64,000 nucleotides of DNA, taken from the NCBI GenBank assembly GCA_039707655.1, contig CM077676.1:191886936-191950935 (forward strand), given 5' to 3'. The notes beneath the pieces are model-generated. The model had not been told where the DNA came from, searched no databases, and saw only the letters and a list, made by a program, of their open reading frames with translations. Shown here in pieces: positions 13,248-24,934 of the stretch. This stretch comes from Elymus sibiricus (lineage: Eukaryota; Streptophyta; Magnoliopsida; Poales; Poaceae). Each line of letters opens with the position of its first letter. Within the stretch, counting starts at the first letter, position 1. Made by a program: the position numbers and the translations under genes.

Positions 13248-14818
13248 CTTAGGGTTAGCGAGTCGAGGCAGACGTCGTCGCGGTAGCGACGACGGACGCC
13301 GAGACGAGCACGTGACCCCACCGCCACCCTGTCTAACTTAGGGTTACGCGAGTCGAGGCAGACGTCGAAACGAGCACGTGACACCACTTCCACCCTGTCT
13401 AACCTAGGGTTACGCGAGTCGAGGCGGACGTCTTTGCGGTAGCGACGACGGACGCCGAGATGAGCACGTGACACCACCGCCACCCTGTCCAACTTAGGGA
13501 TAAGCGAGTTTAGGGGGACGTCGTCGCGGTAGCGACGACGGACGCCGAGACGAGCACGTGACAACACCGCCACCCTGTCAATCTTAGGGTTACGCGAGTC
13601 AAGGCGGACGTCGTCGCGGTACCGACGACGGACGCCGAGACGAGCACGTGACACCACTGCCACCCTGTCTATCTTAGGGTTATGCGAGTCGAGGCGGACG
13701 TCGTCGCGGTAGCGACGACGGACGCCGAGACGAGCACGTGACAACACTGCCACCCTGGCTAACTTAGGGTTACGCGAGTCGAGGCAGACGTCGTCGCGGT
13801 AGCGACGACGGATGCCGAGACGAGCACGTGACACCACTGCCACCCTGTCTAACTTAGGGTTACGCGAGTCGAGGCGGACGTCGTCGCGGTAGCGATGACG
13901 GATGCCGAGACGAGCACGTGACACCACCGCCACCCTGTTTATCCTAGGGTTACGCGAGTCGAGGCGGACGTCGTCGCGGTAGCGACGACGGACGCCTAGA
14001 CGAGCACGTGACACCACTGCCACCCTGGCTATCTTAGGGTTACGCGAGTCGAGGCGGACGTCATCGCGGTAGCGACGACGGACGCCGAGACGAGCACGTG
14101 ACACCACCGCCACCCTGTCTAACTTAGGGTTACGCGAGTCGAGGCGGACGTCGAGACGAGCACGTGACACCACTGCCACCCTGTCTAACTTAGGGTTACG
14201 CGAGTCGAGGCGGACGTCTTTGCAGTAGCGAGGACGGACGCCGAGATGAGCACGTGACACCACCGCCACCCTATCTATCTTAGCGTTACGCGAGTCGAGG
14301 CGAACGTCGTCGCGGTAGCGACGACGGACGCCGAGACGAGCACGTGACACCACCGCTACCCTGTCTAACTTAGGGTTAAGCGAGTCGAGGCGGACGTCGT
14401 CGCGGTAGCGACGACGGACGCCGAGACGAGCACGTGACAACACCGCCACCCTGTCTATCTTAGGTTTACGCGAGTCAAGGCGGACGACGTCGCGGTAGCG
14501 ACGGCGGACGCCGAGACGAGCACGTGACACCACCGCCACCCTGTCTAACTTAGGGTTATGCGAGTCGACGCGGACGTCGTCACGGTAGCGACGACGGACG
14601 CCGAGACGAGCACGTGACACCACCGCCACCCTGTCTAACGTAGGGTTACGCGTGTCGAGGCGGACGTCGTCGCGGTAGCGACGACGGACGCCGAGACAAG
14701 CACGTGACACCACCGCCACCCTGTCTAAATTAGGGTTACGCGAGTCGAGGCTGACGTCGTCGCGGTAGCGATGACGGACGCCGTGACGAGCACGTGACTT
14801 CACCGCCACCCTATTTAA
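13248..14818. repeat. HOR block A10, 1571 bp, second copy of A7
   Basis: It has the same composition and order as 9387-10957, with an internal 66-mer of the GTCGAGACGAG form near 14130. Confidence 0.86.
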
Positions 14819-15873
14819 CTTAGGGTTAGCGAGTCGAGGCAGACGTCGTCGCGGTAGCGACGACGGACGCCGAGACGAGCACGTGACACCACCGCCCACC
14901 TGTCTAACTTAGGGTTATGCGAGTCGAGGCAGACGTCGAAACGAGCACGTGACACCACTTCCACCCTGTCTAACCTAGGGTTACGCGAGTCGAGGCGGAC
15001 GACTTTGCGGTAGCGACGACGGACGCCGAGATGAGCACGTGACACCACCGCCACCCAGTCCAACTTAGGGTTAAGCGAGTTTAGGCGGACGTCGTCGCGG
15101 TAGCGACGACGGACGCCGAGACGAGCACGTGACAACACCGCCACCCTGTCTATCTTAGGGTTACGCGGGTCAAGGCGGACGTCGTCGCGGTAGCGATGAC
15201 GGACGCCGAGACGAGCACGTGACACCACTGCCACCCTGTCTATCTTAGGGTTACGCGGGTCGAGGCGGACGTCGTCGCGGTAGCGACGACGGACGCCGAG
15301 ACGAGCACGTGACAACACTGCCACCCTGGCTAACTTAGGGTTACGCGAGTCGAGGCAGACGTCGTCGCGGTAGCAACGACGGATGCCGAGACGAGCACGT
15401 GACACCACTGCCACCCTGTCTAACTTAGGGTTACGCGAGTCGAGGCGGACGTCATCGCGGTAGCGACGACGGACGCCGAGACGAGCACGTGACACCACCG
15501 CCACCCTGTTTATCCTAGGGTTACGCGAGTCGAGGCGGACGTCGTCGCGGTAGCGACGACGGACGCCTAGACGAGCACGTGACACCACTGCCACCCTGGC
15601 TATCTTAGGGTTACGCGAGTCGAGGCGGACGTCGTCGCGGTAGCGACGATGGACGCCGAGACGAGCACGTGACACCACCGCCACCCTGTCTAACTTAGAG
15701 TTACGCGTGTCGAGGCGGACGTCGTCGCGGTAGCGACGACGGACGCCGAGACGAGCACGTGACACCACCGCCACCCTGTCTAAATTAGGGTTACGCGAGT
15801 CGAGGCTGACATCGTCGCGGTAGCAATGACGGACACCGAGACGAGCACGTGACTTCACCGCCACCCTATTTAA
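14819..15873. repeat. HOR block A11, 1055 bp (89+66+10x90)
   Basis: A copy of A8 lacking three monomers. It carries the shared CCGCCCACCTG marker near 14894 and GCGAGTTTAGGCGG near 15070. Confidence 0.84.
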
Positions 15874-16298
15874 CTTAGGGTTAACGAGTCGAGGCGGACG
15901 TCGTCGCGGTAGCGACGACGGACGCCGAGACGAGCACGTGACACCACCGCCACCCTGTCTAACTTAGGGTTACGCGAGTCGAGGCGGACGTCGAGACGAG
16001 CACGTGACACCACTGCCACCCTGTCTAACTTAGGGTTACGCGAGTCGAGGCGGACGTCTTTGCGGTAGCGACGACGGACGCCGAGATGAGCACGTGACAC
16101 CACCGCCACCTTATCTATCTTAGCGCTACGCGAGTCGAGGCGAACGTCGTCGCGGTAGCGACGACGGACGCCGAGACGAGCACGTGACACCACCGCTACC
16201 CTGTCTAACTTAGGGTTAAGTGAGTCGAGGCGGACGTCGTCGCGGTAGCGACGACAGACGCCGAGACGAGCACGTGACAACACCGCCACCCTGTCTAT
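15874..16298. repeat. HOR block A12, 425 bp (89+66+3x90)
   Basis: The shortest block that has an 89+66 dyad. From here on the 89-mers are mostly of the GTTAACGAG form, so this is where region A gives way to B-like sequence. Confidence 0.84.
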
Positions 16299-17623
16299 CT
16301 TAGGTTTCGCGAGTCAAGGCGGACGACGTCGCGGTAGCGACGGCGGACGCCGAGACGAGCACATGACACCACCGCCACCCTGTCTAACTTAGGGTTATGC
16401 GAGTCGAGGCGGACATCGTCGCGGTAGCGACGACGGACGCCGAGACGAGCACGTGACACCACCGCCACCCTGTTTATCCTAGGGTTACGCGAGTCGAGGC
16501 GGACGTCGTCGCGGTAGCGACGACAGACGCCTAGACGAGCACGTGACACCACTGCCACCCTGGCTATCTTAGTGTTACGCGAGTCGAGGCGGACGTCGTC
16601 GCGGTAGCGACGACGGACACCGAGACGAGCACGTGACACCACCGCCACCCTGTCTATCTTAGGGTTACGCGAGTCGAGGCGGACGTCATCGCGGTAGCGA
16701 CGACGGACGCCGAGACGAGCACACGACACCACCGCCACCCTGTCTAACTTAGGGTTACGCGTGTCGAGGCGGACGTCGTCGCGGTAGCGACGACGGACGC
16801 CGAGACGAGCACGTGACACCACCGCCACCCTGTCTAAATTAGGGTTACGCGAGTCGAGGCAGACGTCGAAACGAGCACGTGACACCACTGCCACCCTGTC
16901 TAACTTAGGGTTACGAGAGTCGAGGCGGACGCCTTTGCGGTAGCGACGACGGACGCCGAGATGAGCACGTGACACCACCGCCACCCTGTCTAACTTAAGG
17001 TTAAGCGAGTCGAGGCGGACGTCGTCGCGGTAGCGACGACGGACGCCGAGACGAGCACGTGACAACACCGCCACCCTGTCTATCTTAGGGTTACGCGGGT
17101 CAAGGCGGACGTCGTCGCGGTAGCGACGACGGACGCCGAGACGAGCACGTGACACCACTGCCACCCTAGCTAACTTAGGGTTACGCGAGTCGAGGCGGAC
17201 GTCGTCGTGGTAGCGACGAGGGACGCCAAGACGAGCACGTGACACCACTGCCACCCTGGCTATTTTAGGGTTACGCGAGTCGAGGCGGACGTCATCGCGA
17301 TAGCGACGACGGACGCCGAGACGAGCACGTGACACCACGGCCACACTGTCTAACTTAGGGTTACGCGAGTCGAGGCGGACGTCGTCACAGTAGCGACAAC
17401 GGACGCCGAGACGAGCACATGACACCACCGCCACCCTGTCTATCTTAGGGTTACGCGAGTCGAGGCGGACGTCGTCACGGTAGCGACGATGGACGCCTAG
17501 GCGAGCACGTGACACCACTGCCACCCTGTCTATCTTTGCGTTACGCGAGTCGAGGCGAACGTCGTCGGGGTAGCGACGACGGACGCCGAGACGAGCACGT
17601 GACACCACCGCCACCCTGTCTAA
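16299..17623. repeat. HOR block A13, 1325 bp, starting with an atypical 89-mer
   Basis: The leading 89-mer has lost a base at a different place (GGTTTCGCGAGTCAAGG), so it arose separately from the other 89-mers. Its 66-mer (16848-16913) is not next to the 89-mer. The last roughly 520 bp are shared with 27553-28068 and, with differences, with 53.8-54.3 kb. Confidence 0.85.
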
Positions 17624-19678
17624 CTTAGGGTTACGCGAGTCGAGGCGGACGTCGAGACGAGTGTCACGTGCTCGTCGAGGCGGACGTCGTCGCGGTAGCG
17701 ACGACGGACGCCGAGACGAGCACGTGACACCACCGCCACCCTGTCTAAATTAGGGTTACGCGAGTCGAGGCTGACATCGTCGCGGTAGCGATGACGGACG
17801 CCGAGAAGAGCACGTGACTTCACCGCCACCCTATTTAACTTAGGGTTAACGAGTCGAGGCGGACGTCGTCGCGGTAGCGACGACGGACGCCGAGACGAGC
17901 ACGTGACACCACCGCCACCCTGTCTAACTTAGGGTTACGTGAGTCGAGGCGGACGTCGGGACGAGCACGTGACACCACTGCCACCCTGTCTAACTTAGGG
18001 TTATGCGAGTCGTGGCGGACGTCATCGCGGTAGCGACGACGGACGCCGAGACGAGCACGTGACACCACTGCCTCCCTGTCTAACTTAGGGTTACGCGAGT
18101 CGAGGCGGACGTCGTCGCGGTAGCGACGACGGACGCCGAGACGAGCACGTGACAACACTGCCACCCTGGCTAACTTAGGGTTACGCGAGTCGAGGCAGAC
18201 GTCGTCGCGGTAGCGACGACGGACGCCGAGACGAGCACGTGACAACACTGCCACCCTATCTAACTTAGGGTTACGCGAGTCGAGGCAGACGTCGTCGCGG
18301 TAGCGACGACGGACGCCTAGACAAGCACGTGACACCACCGCCACCCTATTTACCCTAGGGTTACGCGAGTCGAGGCAGACGTCGTCGCGGTAGCGACGAC
18401 GGACGCCTAGACGAGCACGTGACACCACTGCCACCCTGGCTATCTTAGGGTTACGCGAGTCGAGGCGGACGTCGTCGCGGTAGCGACGACGGACGCCGAG
18501 ACGAGCACGTGACACCACCGCCACCCTGTCTAACTTAGGGTTACACGTGTCGAGGCGGACGTCGTCGCGGTAGCGACGACGGACGCCGAGACGAGCACGT
18601 GACACCACCGCCACCCTGTCTAAATTAGGGTTACGCGAGTCGAGGCTGACATCGTCGCGGTAGCGATGACGGACGCCGAGACGAGCACGTGACTTCACCG
18701 CCACCCTATTTAACTTAGGGTTAACGAGTCGAGGCGGACGTCGTCGCGGTAGCGACGACGGACGCCGAGACGAGCACGTGACACCACCGCCACCCTGTCT
18801 AACTTAGGGTTACGCGAGTCGAGGCAGACGTCGAGACGAGCACGTGACACCACTGCCACCCTGTCTAACTTAGGGTTACGCGAGTCGAGGCGGACGTCTT
18901 TGCGGTAGCGACGACGGATGCCGAGATGAGCATGTGACACCACCGCCACCCTATCTATCTTAGCGTTACGCGAGTCGAGGCGAACGTTGTCGCGGTAGCG
19001 ACGACGGACGCCAAGACGAGCACATGACACCACCGCCACCCTGTCTATCTTAGCGTTACGCGAGTCGAGGCGTACGTCGTCGCGGTAGCGACGACGGACG
19101 CCGAGACGAGCACGTGACACCACCGCCACCCTGTCTAACTTAGGGTTAAGCGAGTCGAGGCGGACGTCGTCGCGGTAGCGACGACGGACGCCGAGACGAG
19201 CACGTGACACCAATGCCACCCTGTCCATCTTAGGGTTACGCGAGTCGAGGCGGACGTCGTCACAGTAGCGACAACGGACGCCGAGACGAGCACATGACAC
19301 CACTGCCACCCTGGCTATTTTAGGGTTACGCGAGTCGAGGCGGACGTCATCGCGATAGCGACGACGGACGCCGAGACGAGCACGTGACACCACGGCCACA
19401 CTGTCTAACTTAGGGTTACGCGAGTCGAGGCGGACGTCGTCACAGTAGCGACAACGGACGCCGAGACGAGCACATGACACCACCGCCACCCTGTCTATCT
19501 TAGGGTTACGCGAGTCGAGGCGGACGTCGTCACGGTAGCGACGATGGACGCCTAGGCGAGCACGTGACACCACTGCCACCCTGTCTATCTTTGCGTTACG
19601 CGAGTCGAGGCGAACGTCGTCGGGGTAGCGACGACGGACGCCGAGACGAGCACGTGACACCACCGCCACCCTGTCTAA
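17624..19678. repeat. Region B HOR, 2055 bp (125+2x89+2x66+18x90), copy 1
   Basis: 23 monomers in the order 125-mer (17624-17748), one 90-mer, an 875-bp sub-block from 17839 and a 965-bp sub-block from 18714. Private marks such as TACACGTGTC near 18542 and GTGGCGGACG near 18013 distinguish it from the next copy. Confidence 0.9.
17661..17676 (-). repeat. Inverted monomer fragment 1 (in 125-mer 17624-17748)
   Basis: GTGTCACGTGCTCGTC is the exact reverse complement of GACGAGCACGTGACAC, the E-box segment of the normal monomer. It follows GTCGAGACGA and continues into GAGGCGGACG, skipping the pyrimidine tail and TTAGGG part, so the composite is 125 bp. GACGAG and CTCGTC flank CACGTG, making a small fold-back. 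Confidence 0.92.
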
Positions 19679-21733
19679 CTTAGGGTTACGTGAGTCGAGG
19701 CGGACGTCGAGACGAGTGTCACGTGCTCGTCGAGGCGGACGTCGTCGCGGTAGCGACGACGGACGCCGAGACGAGCACGTGACACCACCGCCACCCTGTC
19801 TAAATTAGGGTTACGCGAGTCGAGGCTGACATCGTCGCGGTAGCGATGACGGACGCCGAGAAGAGCACGTGACTTCACCGCCACCCTATTTAACTTAGGG
19901 TTAACGAGTCGAGGCGGACGTCGTCGCGGTAGCGACGACGGACGCCGAGACGAGCACGTGACACCACCGCCACCCTGTCTAACTTAGGGTTACGTGAGTC
20001 GAGGCGGACGTCGGGACGAGCACGTGACACCACTGCCACCCTGTCTAACTTAGGGTTATGCGAGTCGAGGCGGACGTCATCGCGGTAGCGACGACGGACG
20101 CCGAGACGAGCACGTGACACCACTGCCTCCCTGTCTAACTTAGGGTTATGCGAGTCGAGGCGGACGTCGTCGCGGTAGCGACGACGGACGTCGAGACGAG
20201 CACGTGACAACACTGCCACCCTGGCTAACTTAGGGTTACGCGAGTCGAGGCAGACGTCGTCGCGGTAGCGACGACGGACGCCGAGACGAGCACGTGACAA
20301 CACTGCCACCCTGTCTAACTTAGGGTTACGCGAGTCGAGGCAAACGTCGTCGCGGTAGCGACGACGGACGCCTAGACAAGCACGTGACACCACCGCCACC
20401 CTATTTACCCTAGGGTTACGCGAGTCGAGGCAGACGTCGTCGCGGTAGCGACGACGGACGCCTAGACGAGCACGTGACATCACTGCCACCCTGGCTATCT
20501 TAGGGTTACGCGAGTCGAGGCGGACGTCGTCGCGGTAGCGACGACGGACGCCGAGACGAGCACGTGACACCACCGCCACCCTGTCTAACTTAGGGTTACG
20601 CGTGTCGAGGTGGACGTCGTCGCGGTAGCGACGACGGACGCCGAGACGAGCACGTGACACCACCGCCACCCTGTCTAAATTAGGGTTACGCGAGTCGAGG
20701 CTGACATCGTCGCGGTAGCGATGACGGACGCCGAGACGAGCACGTGACTTCACCGCCACCCTATTTAACTTAGGGTTAACGAGTCGAGGCGGACGTCGTC
20801 GCGGTAGCGACGACGGACGCCGAGACGAGCACGTGACACCACCGCCACCCTGTCTAACTTAGGGTTACGCGAGTCGAGGCAGACGTCGAGACGAGCACGT
20901 GACACCACTGCCACCCTGTCTAACTTAGGGTTACGCGAGTCGAGGCGGACGTCTTTGCGGTAGCGACGACGGACGCCGAGATGAGCATGTGACACCACCG
21001 CCACCCTATCTATCTTAGCGTTACGCGAGTCGAGGCGAACGTCGTCGCGGTAGCGACGACGGACGCCAAGACGAGCACATGACACCACCGCCACCCTGTC
21101 TATCTTAGCGTTACGCGAGTCGAGGCGTACGTCGTCGCGGTAGCGACGACGGACGCCGAGACGAGCACGTGACACCACCGCCACCCTGTCTAACTTAGGG
21201 TTAAGCGAGTCGAGGCGGACGTCGTCGCGGTAGCGACGACGGACGCCGAGACGAGCACGTGACACCAATGCCACCCTGTCCATCTTAGGGTTACGCGAGT
21301 CGAGGCGGACGTCGTCACAGTAGCGACAACGGACGCCGAGACGAGCACATGACACCACTGCCACCCTGGCTATTTTAGGGTTACGCGAGTCGAGGCGGAC
21401 GTCATCGCGATAGCGACGACGGACGCCGAGACGAGCACGTGACACCACGGCCACACTGTCTAACTTAGGGTTACGCGAGTCGAGGCGGACGTCGTCACAG
21501 TAGCGACAACGGACGCCGAGACGAGCACATGACACCACCGCCACCCTGTCTATCTTAGGGTTACGCGAGTCGAGGCGGACGTCGTCACGGTAGCGACGAT
21601 GGACGCCTAGGCGAGCACGTGACACCACTGCCACCCTGTCTATCTTTGCGTTACGCGAGTCGAGGCGAACGTCGTCGGGGTAGCGACGACGGACGCCGAG
21701 ACGAGCACGTGACACCACCGCCACCCTGTCTAA
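19679..21733. repeat. Region B HOR, 2055 bp, copy 2
   Basis: It has the same composition as 17624-19678, with a few substitutions (for example GACGTCGAGACG near 20189 and GGCAAACGTC near 20340). Sub-blocks begin at 19894 and 20769. Confidence 0.9.
19716..19731 (-). repeat. Inverted monomer fragment 2
   Basis: Same inverted 16-mer, 2055 bp from fragment 1. The carrier monomer has TTACGTGAG in place of TTACGCGAG. Confidence 0.92.
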
Positions 21734-21770
21734 CTTAGGGTTACGTGAGTCGAGGCGGACGTCGAGACGA

Positions 21771-21786
21771 GTGTCACGTGCTCGTC
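21771..21786 (-). repeat. Inverted monomer fragment 3
   Basis: Same inverted 16-mer, 2055 bp from fragment 2, with the same TTACGTGAG variant in the carrier. Confidence 0.92.
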
Positions 21787-23338
21787 GAGGCGGACGTCGT
21801 CGCGGTAGCGACGACGGACGCCGAGACGAGCACGTGACACCACCGCCACTCTGTCTAAATTAGGGTTACGCGAGTCGAGGCTGACATCGTCGCGGTAGCG
21901 ATGACGGACGCCGAGAAGAGCACGTGACTTCACCGCCACCCTATTTAACTTAGGGTTAACGAGTCGAGGCGGACGTCGTCGCGGTAGCGACGACGGACGC
22001 CGAGACAAGCACGTGACACCACCGCCACCCTGTCTAACTTAGGGTTACGTGAGTCGAGGCGGACGTCGGGACGAGCACGTGACACCACTGCCACCCTGTC
22101 TAACTTAGGGTTATGCGAGTCGAGGCGGACGTCATCGCGGTAGCGACGACGGACGCCGAGACGAGCACGTGACACCACTGCCTCCCTGTCTAACTTAGGG
22201 TTATGCGAGTCGAGGCGGACGTCGTCGCGGTAGCGACGACGGACGTCGAGACGAGCACGTGACAACACTGCCACCCTGGCTAACTTAGGGTTACGCGAGT
22301 CGAGGCAGACGTCGTCGCGGTAGCGACGACGGACGCCGAGACGAGCACGTGACAACACTGCCACCCTGTCTAACTTAGGGTTACGCGAGTCGAGGCAGAC
22401 GTCGTCGCGGTAGCGACGACGGACGCCTAGACAAGCACGTGACACCACCGCCACCCTATTTACCCTAGGGTTACGCGAGTCGAGGCAGACGTCGTCGCGG
22501 TAGCGACGACGGACGCCTAGACGAGCACGTGACACCACTGCCACCCTGGCTATCTTAGGGTTACGCGAGTCGAGGCGGACGTCGTCGCGGTAGCGACGAC
22601 GGACGCCGAGACGAGCACGTGACACCACCGCCACCCTGTCTAACTTAGGGTTACGCGTGTCGAGGCGGACGTCGTCGCGGTAGCGACGACGGACGCCGAG
22701 ACGAGCACGTGACACCACCGCCACCCTGTCTAAATTAGGGTTACGCGAGTCGAGGCTGACATCGTCGCGGTAGCGATGACGGACGCCGAGACGAGCACGT
22801 GACTTCACCGCCACCCTATTTAACTTAGGGTTAACGAGTCGAGGCGGACGTCGTCGCGGTAGCGACGACGGACGCCGAGACGAGCACGTGACACCACCGC
22901 CACCCTGTCTAACTTAGGGTTACGCGAGTCGAGCCAGACGTCGAGACGAGCACGTGACACCACTGCCACCCTGTCTAACTTAGGGTTACGCGAGTCGAGG
23001 CGGACGTCTTTGCGGTAGCGACGATGGACGCTGAGATGAGCATGTGACACCACCGCCACCCTATCTATCTTAGCGTTACGCGAGTCGAGGCGAACGTCGT
23101 GGCGGTAGCGACGACGGATGCCAAGACGAGCACATGACACCACCGCCACCCTGTCTATCTTAGCGTTACGCGAGTCGAGGCGTACATCGTCGCGGTAGCG
23201 ACGACGGACGCCGAGACGAGCACGTGACACCACCGCCACCCTGTCTAACTTAGGGTTAAGCGAGTCGAGGCGGACGTCGTCGCGGTAGCGACGACGGAAG
23301 CCGAGACGAGCACGTGACACCAATGCCACCCTGTCTAA

Positions 23339-23404
23339 CTTAGGGTTATGCGAGTCGAGGCGGACGCCGAGACGAGCACGTGACACCACCGCCACCCTGT
23401 CTAA
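23339..23404 (+). repeat. 66-bp monomer, GGACGCCGAG form
   Basis: In this 66-mer GGCGGACG is joined directly to CCGAGACGAG. The deleted 24 bp run exactly from one GGACG to the next, as expected for slippage between short direct repeats across a hairpin. Copies of this form also occur at 33784-33849, 38603-38668, 41164-41229, 43544-43609, 54720-54785 and 57593-57658. Confidence 0.88.
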
Positions 23405-24934
23405 CTTAGGGTTACGCGTGTCGAGGCGGACGTCGTCGCGGTAGCGACGACGGACGCCGAGACGAGCACGTGACACCACCGCCACCCTATCTATCTTAGC
23501 GTTATGCGAGTCGAGGCGAACGTCGTCGCGGTAGCGACGACGGACGCCGAGACGAGCACATGACACCACCGCCACCCTGTCTATCTTAGCGTTACGCGAG
23601 TCGAGGCGGACGTCGTCGCGGTAGCGACGACGGACGCCGAGACGAGCACGTGACACCACGGCCACCCTGTTTAACTTAGGGTTAAGCGAGTCGAGGCGGA
23701 CGTCGTCGCGGTAGCGACGACGGACGTAGAGACGAGCACGTGACACCAATGCCACCCTGTCTAACTTAGGGTTACGCGAGTCGAGGCGGACGTCGTCGCG
23801 GTAGCGACGACGGACGCCCAGACGAGCACGTGACAACACCGCCACCCTGTCTATCTTAGGGTTACGCGAGTCGAGGCAGACGTCGTCGTGGTAGCGACGA
23901 CGGACGCCGAGACGAGTACGTGACACCACTGCCACCCTGTCCATCTTAGGGATACGCGAGTCGAGGCGGACGTCGTCGCGGTAGCGACGACGGACGCCGA
24001 GACGAGCACGTGACACCACCGCCACCCTGTCTAACTTAGGGTTACGCGAGTCGAGGCGGACGTCGTCGCGGTAGCGACGACGGACGCCGAGACGAGCACG
24101 TGACACCAATGCCACCCTGTCTAACTTAGGGTTACGCGAGTCGAGGCGGACGTCGTCGCGGTAGCGACGACGGACGCCGAGACGAGCACGGGACAACACC
24201 GCCACCCTGTTTATCTTAGGGTTACGCGAGTCAAGGCAGACGTCCTCGCGGTAGCGACGACGGACGCCGAGACGAGCACGTGACACCACTGCCACCCTGT
24301 CCATCTTAGGGTTACGCGAGTCGAGGCGGACGTCGTCGCGGTAGCGATGACGGACGCCGAGACGAGCACGTGACACCAACGCCACCCTGTCTATCTTAGG
24401 GTTACGCGAGTCGAGGCGGACGTCGTCACGGTAGCGACGATGGACGCCTAGGCGAGCACGTGACACCACTGCCACCCTGTCTAACTTAGGGTTACGCGAG
24501 TCGAGGCGAACGTCGTCGGGGTAGCGATGACGGACGCCGAGACGAGCACGTGACACCAACGCCACCCTGTCTATCTTAGGGTTACGCGAGTCGAGGCAGA
24601 CGTCCTCGCGGTAGCGACGACGGACGCCGAGACGAGCACGGGACAACACCGCCACCCTGTTTATCTTAGGGTTACGCGAGTCAAGGCAGACGTCCTCGCG
24701 GTAGCGACGACGGACGCCGAGACGAGCACGTGACACCACTGCCACCCTGTCCATCTTAGGGTTACGCGAGTCGAGGCGGACGTCGTCGCGGTAGCGATGA
24801 CGGACGCCGAGACGAGCACGTGACACCAACGCCACCCTGTCTATCTTAGGGTTACGCGAGTCGAGGCGGACGTCGTCACGGTAGCGACGATGGACGCCTA
24901 GGCGAGCACGTGACACCACCGCCACCCTGTCTAA

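Larger units (their letters stand above)
21734..24934. repeat. Region B HOR, 3201 bp (extended form)
   Basis: The 125-mer, one 90-mer and the 875-bp sub-block (21949-22823) are as in the 2055-bp HOR. The last sub-block (22824-24934) is 2111 bp long instead of 965, with 66-mers including the GGACGCCGAG type at 23339-23404. Its private marker GGACGTAGAGACG near 23724 recurs in the right macro-copy. Confidence 0.88.

Noticed and set aside
17661..17676. Inverted fragment as a transposon end or recombinase site
   Set aside because: The inverted segment is the monomer's own E-box region, there is no target-site duplication and no element beside it. A local template switch or inversion explains it.
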